DNA of 64,000 nucleotides from Pseudomonas baetica (GCF_019733355.1 NZ_JAIHLQ010000029.1:33396-97395); one strand, 5' to 3'. Counted from the stretch's first letter, positions 9,038 to 17,987 are shown. The notes: generated by a model not told the origin, from the letters alone. A program made the numbers and translations.

Positions 9038-10033
9038 ATGAAGAAACAGCAATTCAGCATGCAGATCCAGGTCACGCCCGAAAATCGTGAGTTCATAGAG
9101 TTTTATCAGCAATGGAGCACCGCAATACCGACACTGTTTTTTTTGGATCTTTGCACGATCAGTCACATCAAGGATTCGCTTGAGCGTGACCCGGATGACA
9201 TCTTGACAGAACCGCCATCTTTAGCCGATTTAAGGCTGAATGACCTGCCGCAAAACGGGATTTCCTACCTACCTGCTCTCATGGAAAAGGCTAGCGACAC
9301 AAATAGCAATTTCAGTGTAGAGGGGCTGATTGACGAAGCTGGGCGAGATCTGACCGCTCTTAAGCGGTTTTTCAAGCATGCCAGGCTAGTCGAGAGCGTG
9401 GAACTGGTATCCACGTACGTGACAGACCTCAAGGGTGTACATCCAGAAATCCTAGGCCCTAGTTATCATGAGTTTCTAAATTTCGTTAACAGTCTGCAAA
9501 TCTTCAATAAACCTGCGGCTTCTAAAAGACTCGAAACGGTCAAAGCGATCTGTGATCAAGCAGGCAGCCTTGGGATTCACAAAGGTCACCCGTTGATTTT
9601 GGCTTCGCTGGCATGCATTTATGGTTGTGTAGCTGCGAAAAAGGTTTTTAAGTTCAAGCAAGACCCGAGTAAGTTCAGCTCAAGCAATGCCTTGGGTGAC
9701 ATTCAGATCATCCAACGGATCGGGAAGTTATCGCAGTTGATCGAGGGAGAGGGAAGAAGAACGCCAGGTGGTTTTCTCAGAACTCACTTTGTCACCGACG
9801 ATACGCATCTGAAGGATTTTTATAAATACTTTTTCATCAACGAGGTCACTTCTGACGAAATCGGCGACTCTACAAGGACGACTTACGAAATGACGGTTAA
9901 AGCGGACAAACTTTTTCCGGATCTTTTCAATGAGGACGGGTCCGTCAAGGGCGATGCAGAAAACGAGGAGCTTTTGAAGATTTATGCCTTTGTAGGGTTT
10001 CCTGTCGAAACACCTCCGACTGAGGATGCCTAA
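9038..10033 (+). CDS. Cargo protein with PIN-nuclease-like features
   Basis: Protein of 331 residues that I do not recognise as a named family. A hydrophobic strand ending in Asp (FFLDLCTI, D37), a second acidic site (NALGDIQII, D221) and a third (FVTDDTHL, D254/D255) fall in the order and local context typical of PIN-like RNase domains, with an all-helical stretch between. The gene is on the opposite strand to the transfer operon, is AT-richer, and splits two adjacent transfer blocks, so it is an insertion of cargo. A defence or toxin role is possible but unproven. Confidence 0.65.
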   Translation: MKKQQFSMQIQVTPENREFIEFYQQWSTAIPTLFFLDLCTISHIKDSLERDPDDILTEPPSLADLRLNDLPQNGISYLPALMEKASDTNSNFSVEGLIDEAGRDLTALKRFFKHARLVESVELVSTYVTDLKGVHPEILGPSYHEFLNFVNSLQIFNKPAASKRLETVKAICDQAGSLGIHKGHPLILASLACIYGCVAAKKVFKFKQDPSKFSSSNALGDIQIIQRIGKLSQLIEGEGRRTPGGFLRTHFVTDDTHLKDFYKYFFINEVTSDEIGDSTRTTYEMTVKADKLFPDLFNEDGSVKGDAENEELLKIYAFVGFPVETPPTEDA

Positions 10034-10286
10034 GTCGGCAGCCGTAGACACTCGACGTCAAACGCGGGGCTAGATCAAGAAGGGGGCCGCTTTAGCGTCC
10101 ACCGGACAGGCAATAAATCAGACATGACCGGACACATCAACAGCCTGAATAGCCACACGCGATCTATCGGATTGCCAAGGCTTACGGGCTTATCGTTGAG
10201 ACGGGCAAGCCTGTGGTTTTTCCACTTTGAATCAGTGGGTTCACTGAATCCTGCCTAGTTATAGGAATTGTCTTAACTAAAGGTAC

Positions 10287-11018
10287 TTAGAGGTATTTTT
10301 TGAACGTTGTCGCTGTGATCGCAACTGCTGCTCCAAGCATTACTGCGCAAGGCAAGAAAATAGCTATGGGATTGAGCGAAAAAGGCAGGGATAAGTAAAT
10401 GATCCATGGCACGAACAGCAGTGGCATTACCGTGCGCTTGGCGCGGTGATAAACAAAACTGCTTTCTCGGCCCGCGCCAAATTTGCGTAGGTCGCGGCGC
10501 ATCAAGCCATCGACAAAACCGGTGAACGAGGCCAACAAAAATAGTGGTGTGGCCAGGACTAGAATGGTCAGGCGCACCACGAAGGTGAAGGTGACATACA
10601 CCGCCGCCAGCACGAAATCCTCAATGCTTAGGTAGAGCTGATTGATCCAGCTCCAGAAGTCGTTGCCCTGGTTCGACACCCGCGCCTGCTGGGCAAAATC
10701 TGCAAAGCCAGTCTTGACCAACAACCATTGGTTGAGGAGGTCCAGCCACTGGACAATCGTCTGCCCAGGCTGTTGGAGGATCAGTGACGATTTGAAGTGC
10801 TCGCTGAGCCACCCCAGTTCGTTGGTCAGCATGGCCTGACTATGTCGCCAGCCATGATCGCCCCAGAACAGCAGTAGACCTGCGAACTCGATGAGGATCG
10901 AGAACAGCAACGAGGCAATCAGCAATCCGATGATGCGCAGGACCAGGCTGATCGCCGAGATGATCAACCCCGGGCGCTGGATCGGTTGTGGCGGCGTGTT
11001 CTGGACGGAAGTCGCCAT
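10287..11018 (-). CDS. ICE membrane protein, TIGR03747-like
   Basis: Inner-membrane protein of 243 residues with hydrophobic segments at about 18-50, 133-165 and 200-235, and a soluble middle region. It corresponds to the PFL_4697 family, always found next to the TraD coupling protein in these ICEs, and may help couple TraD to the channel. The next gene upstream, traD, ends 91 bp before its start, and the family order is kept despite the cargo insertion downstream. Confidence 0.85.
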   Translation of the reverse strand: MATSVQNTPPQPIQRPGLIISAISLVLRIIGLLIASLLFSILIEFAGLLLFWGDHGWRHSQAMLTNELGWLSEHFKSSLILQQPGQTIVQWLDLLNQWLLVKTGFADFAQQARVSNQGNDFWSWINQLYLSIEDFVLAAVYVTFTFVVRLTILVLATPLFLLASFTGFVDGLMRRDLRKFGAGRESSFVYHRAKRTVMPLLFVPWIIYLSLPFSLNPIAIFLPCAVMLGAAVAITATTFKKYL

Positions 11019-11108
11019 CGTTCACTCCATTGCGCGCTGCAGTGTTGATGTCGTCACGACACCTTCTGGATAGTTTTCTGCTGAATCGAAACCTGTGGCA
11101 GGGGCGGG

Positions 11109-13214
11109 CTACCCCACCTGATCCAGATCGAAGTTTGTTGTTGGGCCGCCACCGCTTGCGCTCCACCATTGCCCTGCCTGCTCGTTGTAGGTGGCCCGCA
11201 TTCGTTGGGTGAGCTCCTGCAGGTCCTTGGGCATGGCATCGTCGTTGGAGGGTTTTGGCAATGGCATGCGGACTTTCCAGAGCTGCCCACCGGCCTGGAA
11301 GGAGAACATTTGCCCTTTGGGCAAACTGACGATATGAGCAGGCTCGATCAGCGGCACACTGGTGCTGCTGACACGGTCCTGTGAGGACGAGGTGAAATCC
11401 GTGTTGGCCTCAGGATCGGAGGTGTCGGTGGCACCTGACACCAGGGTTTTGGTCAGCACGTTGACCTTGGGCAACTGCTGGGTGAGCAACTCCGCAGTGG
11501 CGGTCTCGCGTACGCGGAGCATCTGCAAGGTATTGAAGTTACCAATGACCTGACCGGCCTTGGCGCGGTTACCAATGCGCGCTTCGATATCACTGAGGGT
11601 CTGGGTGTAGGCCGTCACCTGGATGCCGGCGCCACCGCCCTTATTGATCAGCGGAATGAACTCATCGCCCATCAACTCGTTGAACTCATCGGCGTGCAGG
11701 TTTATCGGCAACTTGTCACTGTTGTTACCCGATTGGGGCAGGCCGTGGTCAATGCCATGTTTGTAGATGTGGCCCGCGACCGAGACCAAATCAGCAAACA
11801 TGGAGTTGCCTACTGCGGCGGCCACCTCAGCATCTGTCAGCGCGTCCAGGCCGACGTAGACGATGCCGCGCTTACGGATGATCTGCATCCAGTCGAAGAT
11901 TGGTCGCGGGTCATCTAAATCGGTGTAGTTGGGGGCCAGTAACTGGGCGGTCTTGCCGGTGGTGAGTTTTTCCAGCAGCGGCAGTAGCGAGGCAACGATT
12001 TTGTCGAAGTAAGTACGGTCATATCGTACCGCCGAACGCAGTCCATCCAGTACCGGATCAAATACCCGCTTCACCGCCAGGTACTGCTCGATGGCCACCA
12101 CACGCTTTTCGCGCCCGATCATATGCCGGGGGATGTTCTTCTCGGTGAGCTTGCCTTCAAGCTGAACGATCACCTCCCACGCCTTCGCGTCGGTCTTGGC
12201 GAAAAACTGCTGGGCGTACTCGATGAACAGTGCGTCGATGTTGACCACATGCCGTTGGATCTGCAGGTAGTCCGGACGCCGGCCTAACTCGATCAGGGCA
12301 CGGGCAATGATGTTGACGAAACGCCAGGCAAACTCGCGAAAGGCCGCGGAATTACCTTCGCCGCTGAGCTGCCCAGCAATGCGTGACGCCACTTCCGAAA
12401 TGCGTCCGAAACGTCCCACCGCGTTGTAGCGCGCGGAGATTTCCGGCCAGCCCAGATGGAAAACATAGAATTCCTTTTCCCGACCGGCCCGTTTAGCTTC
12501 GACGCACATCCGCTTGAGCAAGTCAGCATCGCCCTTCGGATCGAAGACGATGACCACCTCATGTTCGATGCGATGAATGTCCTGGGTGATGTACACCTCG
12601 GCGAGCCGCGTCTTGCCGACACGGGTAGTGCCGAGCACCAGGGTGTGTCCGACCCGTTCGCCCAGCGGTAGACTGACCTCCGTTTCGTCGGGCTCGACTC
12701 CATGCAACAGCGGCGAGCCACCTACGGGGGGTAGAGGGCGCAACGGATTGAAGGCACTGTCCCAGGCCGTGACACGGGCCAGTATCGAGAGTGGAAACGG
12801 TGCATGCTCCAGGCGCCGTTCGAGTCCACGGGCCAGGCGGTAGCTGGTCGGTTGGTCGACATAGTGGGCGACCGCCGGATCCTGGGCCTCGACCAAGCGC
12901 TGGGTGTGCAGGCGGGTCCAGCGAAATCCTCGGCCCATGAACAGACGCTTGCGGCTGACCGGAATCTGCCGACTGGTCAGCTCGTAGCGGGGCAGCCGAC
13001 GGATATTGCGCCGATAACGCAGCACCTCCCAAGCTTGTCGCAGCCGGATAAGGCCGAACAGGGCATAGGCCAGCGCTGCAACCAGACCGATCTCGGGTGA
13101 CAGGGCCACAGCCCAGGGCGAGTACACGCACAACACCGCGGCAGCGATACAGATTGCTACGGTATACAGCTCCACCGCTGGCCGGAGCTTGGACTCCATC
13201 GCATGCTCGGCCAT
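11109..13214 (-). CDS. traD: Type IV coupling protein TraD (TIGR03743-like)
   Basis: Coupling ATPase of 701 residues that brings the relaxase-bound DNA to the secretion channel. N-terminal membrane segments lie at about 17-58. Walker A GTTRVGKT is at residues 195-202; a Walker B/DE-box (HADEFNEL) is near 505-512. Length and order fit TraD of PFGI-1-class ICEs. It follows the TIGR03765-like gene after 9 bp. The C-terminus is a short tail with Gly and Asp residues. Confidence 0.93.
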   Translation of the reverse strand: MAEHAMESKLRPAVELYTVAICIAAAVLCVYSPWAVALSPEIGLVAALAYALFGLIRLRQAWEVLRYRRNIRRLPRYELTSRQIPVSRKRLFMGRGFRWTRLHTQRLVEAQDPAVAHYVDQPTSYRLARGLERRLEHAPFPLSILARVTAWDSAFNPLRPLPPVGGSPLLHGVEPDETEVSLPLGERVGHTLVLGTTRVGKTRLAEVYITQDIHRIEHEVVIVFDPKGDADLLKRMCVEAKRAGREKEFYVFHLGWPEISARYNAVGRFGRISEVASRIAGQLSGEGNSAAFREFAWRFVNIIARALIELGRRPDYLQIQRHVVNIDALFIEYAQQFFAKTDAKAWEVIVQLEGKLTEKNIPRHMIGREKRVVAIEQYLAVKRVFDPVLDGLRSAVRYDRTYFDKIVASLLPLLEKLTTGKTAQLLAPNYTDLDDPRPIFDWMQIIRKRGIVYVGLDALTDAEVAAAVGNSMFADLVSVAGHIYKHGIDHGLPQSGNNSDKLPINLHADEFNELMGDEFIPLINKGGGAGIQVTAYTQTLSDIEARIGNRAKAGQVIGNFNTLQMLRVRETATAELLTQQLPKVNVLTKTLVSGATDTSDPEANTDFTSSSQDRVSSTSVPLIEPAHIVSLPKGQMFSFQAGGQLWKVRMPLPKPSNDDAMPKDLQELTQRMRATYNEQAGQWWSASGGGPTTNFDLDQVG

Positions 13215-13223
13215 GACCTGGAC

Positions 13224-13739
13224 TCACTGTTCCAGTGAGGTGGCAGTGATCAAGACGGGATAGTGCTCAATCTGCAGGCGGGTGGCGATGTCGTTGCCGT
13301 TGACCGGCAGGATGGTGATGCCCGGAGCGGCTGCTCGAATCCGGGCCAGGGCTTCATTATCGGCCACTTCGACGGCGAGGCCAGCCGCGCCCATTTCCTG
13401 CAGTTCAGCAGCGCGTTGACGCAGCCAAGTCAGCGACTGGGGATCGTCACCGACCAGAAAAAATGGCCGCAAGCCCGGCATGTTCAGGGCGCGAGACGTG
13501 ATCTGGCCGGGGCTCAAGTGGGAGCTGCGGATGGGCAGTATCCAGGCTTCATCGGCAAACGTAGACAGGTCCGCATGCATGGCCCGATCAGGTTGGATCT
13601 TGTTGTTTATTGACGGCCTGGCAACTTGAAAATGGGATCGGGTGAAGTCGCTAGGCTGATCCCAGGCTACGGCCAGTTCCGGTTGGGCGAAAGGTTCTAA
13701 GAGCAAGATGAAATAGCAGGTAAAGGATATTTGCTTCAT
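13224..13739 (-). CDS. ICE protein, TIGR03765-like
   Basis: Exported protein of 171 residues. The ATG at 13739 gives a signal peptide (MKQISFTC then hydrophobic, to about residue 24) and overlaps the TGA of the transglycosylase gene upstream as ATGA; the longer open frame to 13862 is rejected. It corresponds to the PFL_4695 family. The C-terminal half (LRQRAAELQEMGAAGLAVEV to EHYPVLIT) looks like a small alpha/beta domain. Role in transfer unknown. Confidence 0.84.
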   Translation of the reverse strand: MKQISFTCYFILLLEPFAQPELAVAWDQPSDFTRSHFQVARPSINNKIQPDRAMHADLSTFADEAWILPIRSSHLSPGQITSRALNMPGLRPFFLVGDDPQSLTWLRQRAAELQEMGAAGLAVEVADNEALARIRAAAPGITILPVNGNDIATRLQIEHYPVLITATSLEQ

Positions 13740-14284
13740 GGTGGTGTGCCCTGTTCGAAGGAGACCAGCAACCGCTCGAGCTGCCGGGAAAAGCGAGCGC
13801 GGTAACGCGCGGCCGGCGTTCCTCCCGCCGGGCGGTGATAGCGTCCGGCAGCCAACACCCAATCACCGACGGCGACGTGATGCTCCCGCAGCAGCTCGGC
13901 GGTCACGGCGAGATTTCGGTAGGGATCAAGGGCTTCGCAGGGGCTTGAAAAACGTTGTCCGTGGTAACCCAGGTTGGTTTGTCCGAGTCCAGCATCGACC
14001 CGCTTGGCGTCATGTCGGGCGAGCGCCTGAAGCAAAGCGTGACAGGCGGCCTGGCGAGTGGCGAAGCGGTAGGGTGTTCCGGCGATGTTCAAGGTCCAAG
14101 GCCAGGGCAGCAGTCGCCCATGGATGGGGATGCCACTCTCCTGCAGAGCAATCGCGAACAGCACCGTAGAAGGGATCTCGGCGCCATGCGCCGCCAGTTG
14201 GTACGCAGGAGGCGGAAGTTCGTCAGCTTGGACGGCGAGCACCGTCAGCATGAGCGCTATACCACTCAGTCGAGGCGTTGCCAT
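13736..14284 (-). CDS. Lytic transglycosylase of the transfer system
   Basis: Protein of 182 residues with a signal peptide (to about residue 20) and an SLT-type lysozyme-like domain. The catalytic Glu is E49 in ALQESG, followed by GLGQTNLGYHG and the AAGRYHRP motif expected in this fold. It would open the peptidoglycan for assembly of the secretion apparatus, the job of VirB1. Its start overlaps the end of the TIGR03759-like gene by 19 bases. Confidence 0.9.
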   Translation of the reverse strand: MATPRLSGIALMLTVLAVQADELPPPAYQLAAHGAEIPSTVLFAIALQESGIPIHGRLLPWPWTLNIAGTPYRFATRQAACHALLQALARHDAKRVDAGLGQTNLGYHGQRFSSPCEALDPYRNLAVTAELLREHHVAVGDWVLAAGRYHRPAGGTPAARYRARFSRQLERLLVSFEQGTPP

Positions 14285-14991
14285 TGTCCGTTCACCTCTT
14301 GAAATGTGGCAGGCAGTGGCCCCGGGGCACCCAGGCCGAACCAGCGACCACGGTCATGATTCAGGGTAATCTGCCGACGTTGAACCTTGGCCGGATCGAT
14401 GTGTGCTTGCCGGGCCCAGCTACGGACGCGGTCATCCTCGCCTTGGCTGCCCACCAGGTAGATATCGAACGCAGCGCCACTACTTTGCAGACGCTGCGTT
14501 TCGGCGGTGCACGCCGGGCAATGGTCCTCCACAAACAGGGCCTGGCGTGGCGCGACTGACGAGCTGACAGGAGACTGGGATGCCATGCCCTGGATCGGCA
14601 GTAGCCCAGGAAACAGCTTGGCCCAGGCTGCGGTGTAAGCGTTTTGGTAGGCCAGCTCGCGCTCGGCGCGTTTGGCTTCCAGCGCTACCTGTAATTCGGC
14701 ATAGCGCTGGCGCTCTTGGTCGGTCTGGGCCTCGACTCCGAGTGCGGTCAACGGATCGAGGTTCGGGCTCCAGAAACCGCGCGGGCCGGCTTGGATCTGT
14801 TCGAAGCGCGTCCACTCCTGCTTCGTTAGACCCCAGTTCGCCGCCTGTTCAGAGTCAGAGCGCCCCAGCGGAGCAGACTGCGTGTCCTGGGTCCGTGACT
14901 GTGTCGTGACGGGGTTGCCCATCGCAGCGCCCATGGCCAGTAACGAAGCGAGACAGACAACGGTGGGCAGTAGCGCTCTGTTCATGATCAC
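14266..14991 (-). CDS. Thioredoxin-like ICE protein, TIGR03759-like
   Basis: Periplasmic protein of 241 residues with a signal peptide (to about residue 25). The N-terminal half is helical (GLTKQEWTRFEQIQ); the C-terminal half resembles a thioredoxin fold with a redox-like CPAC motif in DHCPACTAE near residues 157-165. It corresponds to the PFL_4693 family. It may be a disulfide carrier for Cys-containing transfer proteins; activity is inferred from the motif only. The upstream gene ends 3 bases before it. Confidence 0.85.
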   Translation of the reverse strand: MIMNRALLPTVVCLASLLAMGAAMGNPVTTQSRTQDTQSAPLGRSDSEQAANWGLTKQEWTRFEQIQAGPRGFWSPNLDPLTALGVEAQTDQERQRYAELQVALEAKRAERELAYQNAYTAAWAKLFPGLLPIQGMASQSPVSSSVAPRQALFVEDHCPACTAETQRLQSSGAAFDIYLVGSQGEDDRVRSWARQAHIDPAKVQRRQITLNHDRGRWFGLGAPGPLPATFQEVNGQWQRLD

Positions 14992-14994
14992 TTC

Positions 14995-15666
14995 TCAAGG
15001 GAGGAGCACGGTCTGATCTGGCTGAGCGGCCACCGCGAAGATGGCTGAGTTCGGCTCCAATATTTTCAGGCGCCAAGCCCCTTGCTGCTCACCGCTATGT
15101 AGCAGCCGGACATCCGTGAGAGAGCGACTGTCATGAGGTGCGACCGCCAGAAAGCGCTCACCCCCGCGGGATTCGACACTCAACACCGAGAACGGTAGCG
15201 AGAGGGGGACGGGCCTGACGCGAGCGGTCTTTTTCGGTTTGGCCGCGGAAGACGTCGGTGGTGGGGGTGATGGTTGGGTCTTGAACTCCAGGAGCCGTTG
15301 CTCGACTTGCTCAAGGCGTGCGCGTAGCGCGGTCATGTCCGCCTCGGTGGCGCGGGTTGCCAGACCGTCGCGCAGTTCCTGTATCTCTTGCGCCCACTGA
15401 TCCAGCATCGGATCGAGGGTATTGGCCTGTTGCTCACCGGTATCGACCATCTGCTTCAGGTCTTTCAGCGCGTACTGCAGCTTCTCCTGTGCGTCCTTGA
15501 GGGCGTTTGAATCACGTTGCAGGGTGTCCAAAGTGTGTAGGTGCTGAGTGTTCGTACTCTGTAGCTCGGCCACGCGTTGAAACTGGTTGTACAAACCACC
15601 GCTCAGACCTGCGACTGCCAGGCAAAGCAATCCAATGATGAGGGTTTGAAGCGTCGAGGCTTTCAT
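14995..15666 (-). CDS. Coiled-coil ICE membrane protein
   Basis: Protein of 223 residues with one N-terminal membrane segment (about 7-25), a long heptad-rich coiled coil (about 30-130), a Pro/Ser/Lys linker and a C-terminal beta-rich domain. Conserved between pilL and the TIGR03759 gene in ICEs of this class. Topology suggests a periplasmic scaffold. It overlaps pilL by 4 bases (ATGA), so the pair is translationally coupled. Confidence 0.8.
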   Translation of the reverse strand: MKASTLQTLIIGLLCLAVAGLSGGLYNQFQRVAELQSTNTQHLHTLDTLQRDSNALKDAQEKLQYALKDLKQMVDTGEQQANTLDPMLDQWAQEIQELRDGLATRATEADMTALRARLEQVEQRLLEFKTQPSPPPPTSSAAKPKKTARVRPVPLSLPFSVLSVESRGGERFLAVAPHDSRSLTDVRLLHSGEQQGAWRLKILEPNSAIFAVAAQPDQTVLLP

Positions 15667-16205
15667 GGTCGCGCCTCCGACTGATGGGGCGAGACGGGTG
15701 TGATCAGCGCGACACCGGCATCCGTTTTCTGCTGTTCGAAGCAGACCGATCGGTTGATTTCATTGGTCGTGAGGTGCCAGGCGGGGCCAGCCAACACTTG
15801 TAGCGCGCTGCGCAAAGGGATTGGCCCAAGCCGGTAATGGGCCGCGGGTAGGGGCCGAGTAAAGAGCACCCTTACTGACGCGGTAACGGGACAGAGCGAA
15901 TAGCCCGAGCGCTGCAATACGTACTGCAACGCATCCTGCACCGAAGGGCTCAGACTGGACGGGATGCTCACCTCGATGATTTGGGCGAGAAGATCGCGTT
16001 GTTCCGTGGTGGGCTTGGTGCTGACAAGCGTATAGCGGCCATAACGAAGTTCTGCCGGACGGCTTTCTTCAGCTGTGCCCCTCGAGTGCTGTGCCTGATT
16101 GGAGCCACTGCCGATTTCTGGATGGGTCGGCAATGGGGCTGGGATTTGCGCGGTGCAGGCGCTCAACAAACCCAGTAGGCAGATAGGCGTGAAAAAACGC
16201 TCCAT
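15663..16205 (-). CDS. pilL: PilL-like ICE lipoprotein (TIGR03748-like)
   Basis: Lipoprotein of 180 residues: signal ending LLSAC with the lipidated Cys at 17, a low-complexity segment, then a globular domain (RYTLVSTKPTTEQRDLLAQI onward) resembling the N-terminal PilL domain of these elements and the secretin-associated TcpQ/STN fold. It likely belongs to the outer-membrane part of the conjugation machine. Its Shine-Dalgarno GAGG lies inside a terminator-like hairpin directly upstream (see 16208-16250), so expression may be controlled by RNA folding. Confidence 0.82.
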   Translation of the reverse strand: MERFFTPICLLGLLSACTAQIPAPLPTHPEIGSGSNQAQHSRGTAEESRPAELRYGRYTLVSTKPTTEQRDLLAQIIEVSIPSSLSPSVQDALQYVLQRSGYSLCPVTASVRVLFTRPLPAAHYRLGPIPLRSALQVLAGPAWHLTTNEINRSVCFEQQKTDAGVALITPVSPHQSEARP

Positions 16206-16207
16206 GG

Positions 16208-16250
16208 AAAAAACCTCATGTCAGATTCAGTGCAGAACCTGACATGAGGT
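16208..16250 (-). terminator. Terminator-like hairpin that includes the pilL ribosome site
   Basis: Arms at 16214-16224 and 16239-16249 are perfect 11-bp complements, extendable by one pair, with a 14-nt loop. On the minus strand the stem is followed by six Ts (16213-16208), the signature of an intrinsic terminator. The last four bases of the 3' arm (GAGG) lie 8 nt before the pilL ATG, the usual Shine-Dalgarno distance. The site can therefore act as terminator, translational block, or both. Confidence 0.8.
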
Positions 16251-16311
16251 GAAGGAGCGATTCAGTGAGAAAGTTGATTCAAAGCGGGTCGTGTTAAAGC
16301 AGAACGCGTAG

Positions 16312-17058
16312 TTACTCATCAAAAATGGCGAGTCCATCCAAGACGGTGGCGTCGGGGTCGAAGATCAACAATCGCACATCCGCCAACGCGGCCAGGTACA
16401 ACACCGTAACCAGGGCTTCCGGTGTGCCGGCGTCGAGTTGCTCTTGTCTCAAGCTTGAATAACGTTTGCCCTCAATGTTCAGCAAGTTCTCGTCCGTCCA
16501 TGGTGTGCCGATCAGCTTGCAGCCGATGCCGCAGCAATCCGGCAACGTGAAAAGCTCGAACAAAAGACTGGTTTGCCTCGGAGCGGAGTGACTGACCCAA
16601 CCTTCCAGATAGAACATCGCTTCTTCAGAAAGGTGTGCGGTACTGATCTCCCAGGCTCGACTGTAGTGTCCCGTTTCGAAGCGTAAGCGATGGACCATGG
16701 CTTGGGCTTCTTCCAGGGAGTACAGATCGCCGACGTGATGCTGCTTGTTGAACATCTCGCCCATCACGGCGTAAATCACTTGGCGCACCAGTCCGGTGCA
16801 CTGGCAGTGTTCATCCAACTCCTCCGGAATGGATTGGCCTTCGCTGATCAAGGCGAAATCGTCATTGAACAGGCAGGGGACCAGCTGCAGCTCATCGTCG
16901 GACAGATGGGCCTGTGAGTCGTGCAAGGGTCGAAAGCAGGGAGGGCAGTCGTCTTCGTAGGTGATCAGTAGCAGCCGTTCAATACGAAGGTTGTCGTAAC
17001 CGCGAACAAATGGGTTTGAGGCCGTTAGCAGGGCAGGGGCTTGGCGTGTGGGGTTCAT
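16312..17058 (-). CDS. Conserved hypothetical ICE protein
   Basis: Soluble acidic protein of 248 residues from the ATG at 17058 (MNPTRQAPAL); the longer frame to 17133 includes a non-coding hairpin and is rejected. It has several Cys pairs (DDCPPCFRP, HCQCTG, PDCCGIGC) that could bind metal or form disulfides. It sits between radC and pilL, a place occupied by an uncharacterised protein in related ICEs. I do not recognise a catalytic domain. Confidence 0.7.
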   Translation of the reverse strand: MNPTRQAPALLTASNPFVRGYDNLRIERLLLITYEDDCPPCFRPLHDSQAHLSDDELQLVPCLFNDDFALISEGQSIPEELDEHCQCTGLVRQVIYAVMGEMFNKQHHVGDLYSLEEAQAMVHRLRFETGHYSRAWEISTAHLSEEAMFYLEGWVSHSAPRQTSLLFELFTLPDCCGIGCKLIGTPWTDENLLNIEGKRYSSLRQEQLDAGTPEALVTVLYLAALADVRLLIFDPDATVLDGLAIFDE

Positions 17059-17087
17059 GAGGGTTCTCCAGAATGAAAATGAACAAG

Positions 17088-17105
17088 GCGCCCGTAGGCG
17101 CCTGT
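17088..17105. other. Perfect short hairpin between genes
   Basis: AGGCGCC-CGTA-GGCGCCT: 7-bp stem with a tetraloop, placed just after the radC stop codon and before the next gene start on the minus strand. No clear T-tract follows, so it is more likely an RNA-stability element or weak attenuator than a full terminator. Confidence 0.6.
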
Positions 17106-17110
17106 GAGGG

Positions 17111-17605
17111 TTAAAGCCAGCCGTATTCGGCAAGGGAGAGAGGACGACCTTCGCCCACGATGAAGTGATCCAGTACGCACACGTCGATGAAGGCCAAGGC
17201 CTCTTTCAACCGTGCGGTCAAGATGAGATCCGCCTGGCTGGGCTCCGTACACCCTGAGGGGTGGTTGTGAACAAAAATGGCGGCCGCAGCGTTATGCGCG
17301 AGGGACCGCTTAACGACTTGGCGGGGGTAAACGCTGGCGCCATCAATGCTGCCGTGAAAGAGGACTTCGAACGCCAGCACCCGGTGCTTGGCATCGAGAA
17401 AAATCACGCCGAAGACTTCATGCTCTTGTCGCACAAGGTGCAGTTTTAGGTATGAGGCCACGGCGTCAGGCGACGTCAGGATAGGGCCTCGGGCGAACAG
17501 CCGACGATCCAGAATATGCAGCGCTTCGTCGATCAGTTGGTTTTCTTGGACAATGCGATCAGCCTCGAAATCCGAGGGCTCAATCAGTGTGAGTTGGATG
17601 CTCAT
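17111..17605 (-). CDS. radC: RadC-family JAB/MPN+ domain protein
   Basis: Protein of 164 residues consisting of the C-terminal JAB1/MPN+ metalloprotease-like domain of RadC. The motif HNHPSG is at 113-118 (H113, H115), with S117 and a later D126, matching the zinc site EX(n)HXHX(10)D. Chromosomal RadC is longer and carries an N-terminal UPF0758 helix-hairpin-helix part, missing here; short forms are common in ICEs. Despite the name no DNA repair role is established. Confidence 0.88.
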   Translation of the reverse strand: MSIQLTLIEPSDFEADRIVQENQLIDEALHILDRRLFARGPILTSPDAVASYLKLHLVRQEHEVFGVIFLDAKHRVLAFEVLFHGSIDGASVYPRQVVKRSLAHNAAAAIFVHNHPSGCTEPSQADLILTARLKEALAFIDVCVLDHFIVGEGRPLSLAEYGWL

Positions 17606-17705
17606 GGCGGTACCTCCGAAGGGAACAATCAGGGGTACACGCCCGAGGGGAGTGGTATCCCCAAGGTGGGTGTGGAGTCGTGGGCATTAGCAGGTGACGC
17701 GCTGT

Positions 17706-17963
17706 TTACAGCCGAGTGAATCGATGGCGTTGACCGTGTAGATGTGAACCACAACCATCGCATGGCAATGGAGAAAAGGCTCTTATTCCCCATCCGGCTT
17801 CGGGATCGAAGTCGGCACTGATGGGCATCAACCGAACCAGCCCACGATGTATCGCGGCGATGCGTTGTTCGACCTCATCCTGCGAGTGATACAGCGATAA
17901 CGTGCTGTAGTCCTCGTAAGCCGCAGCGAACAGGCAGTCGTCGCAAAGCCAGAAGGATTCCAT
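17706..17963 (-). CDS. Small Cys-rich hypothetical ICE protein
   Basis: Protein of 85 residues with CDDC near the N-terminus and CDGC near the C-terminus, plus His residues at the end (HLHGQRHR), suggesting a zinc-ribbon-like fold. It lies on the operon strand between radC and the DUF3577 gene. Related ICEs carry a similar small gene here. Function unknown. Confidence 0.65.
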   Translation of the reverse strand: MESFWLCDDCLFAAAYEDYSTLSLYHSQDEVEQRIAAIHRGLVRLMPISADFDPEAGWGIRAFSPLPCDGCGSHLHGQRHRFTRL

Positions 17964-17987
17964 ATTGGTTCTCCTGTGCTGGTTGAA

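Noticed and set aside
10034..10286. Plus-strand tail YRIAKAYGLIVETGKPVVFPL near 10,160-10,230 as a gene end
   Set aside because: Too short, no start and no family recognised; could be scar sequence from the cargo insertion.
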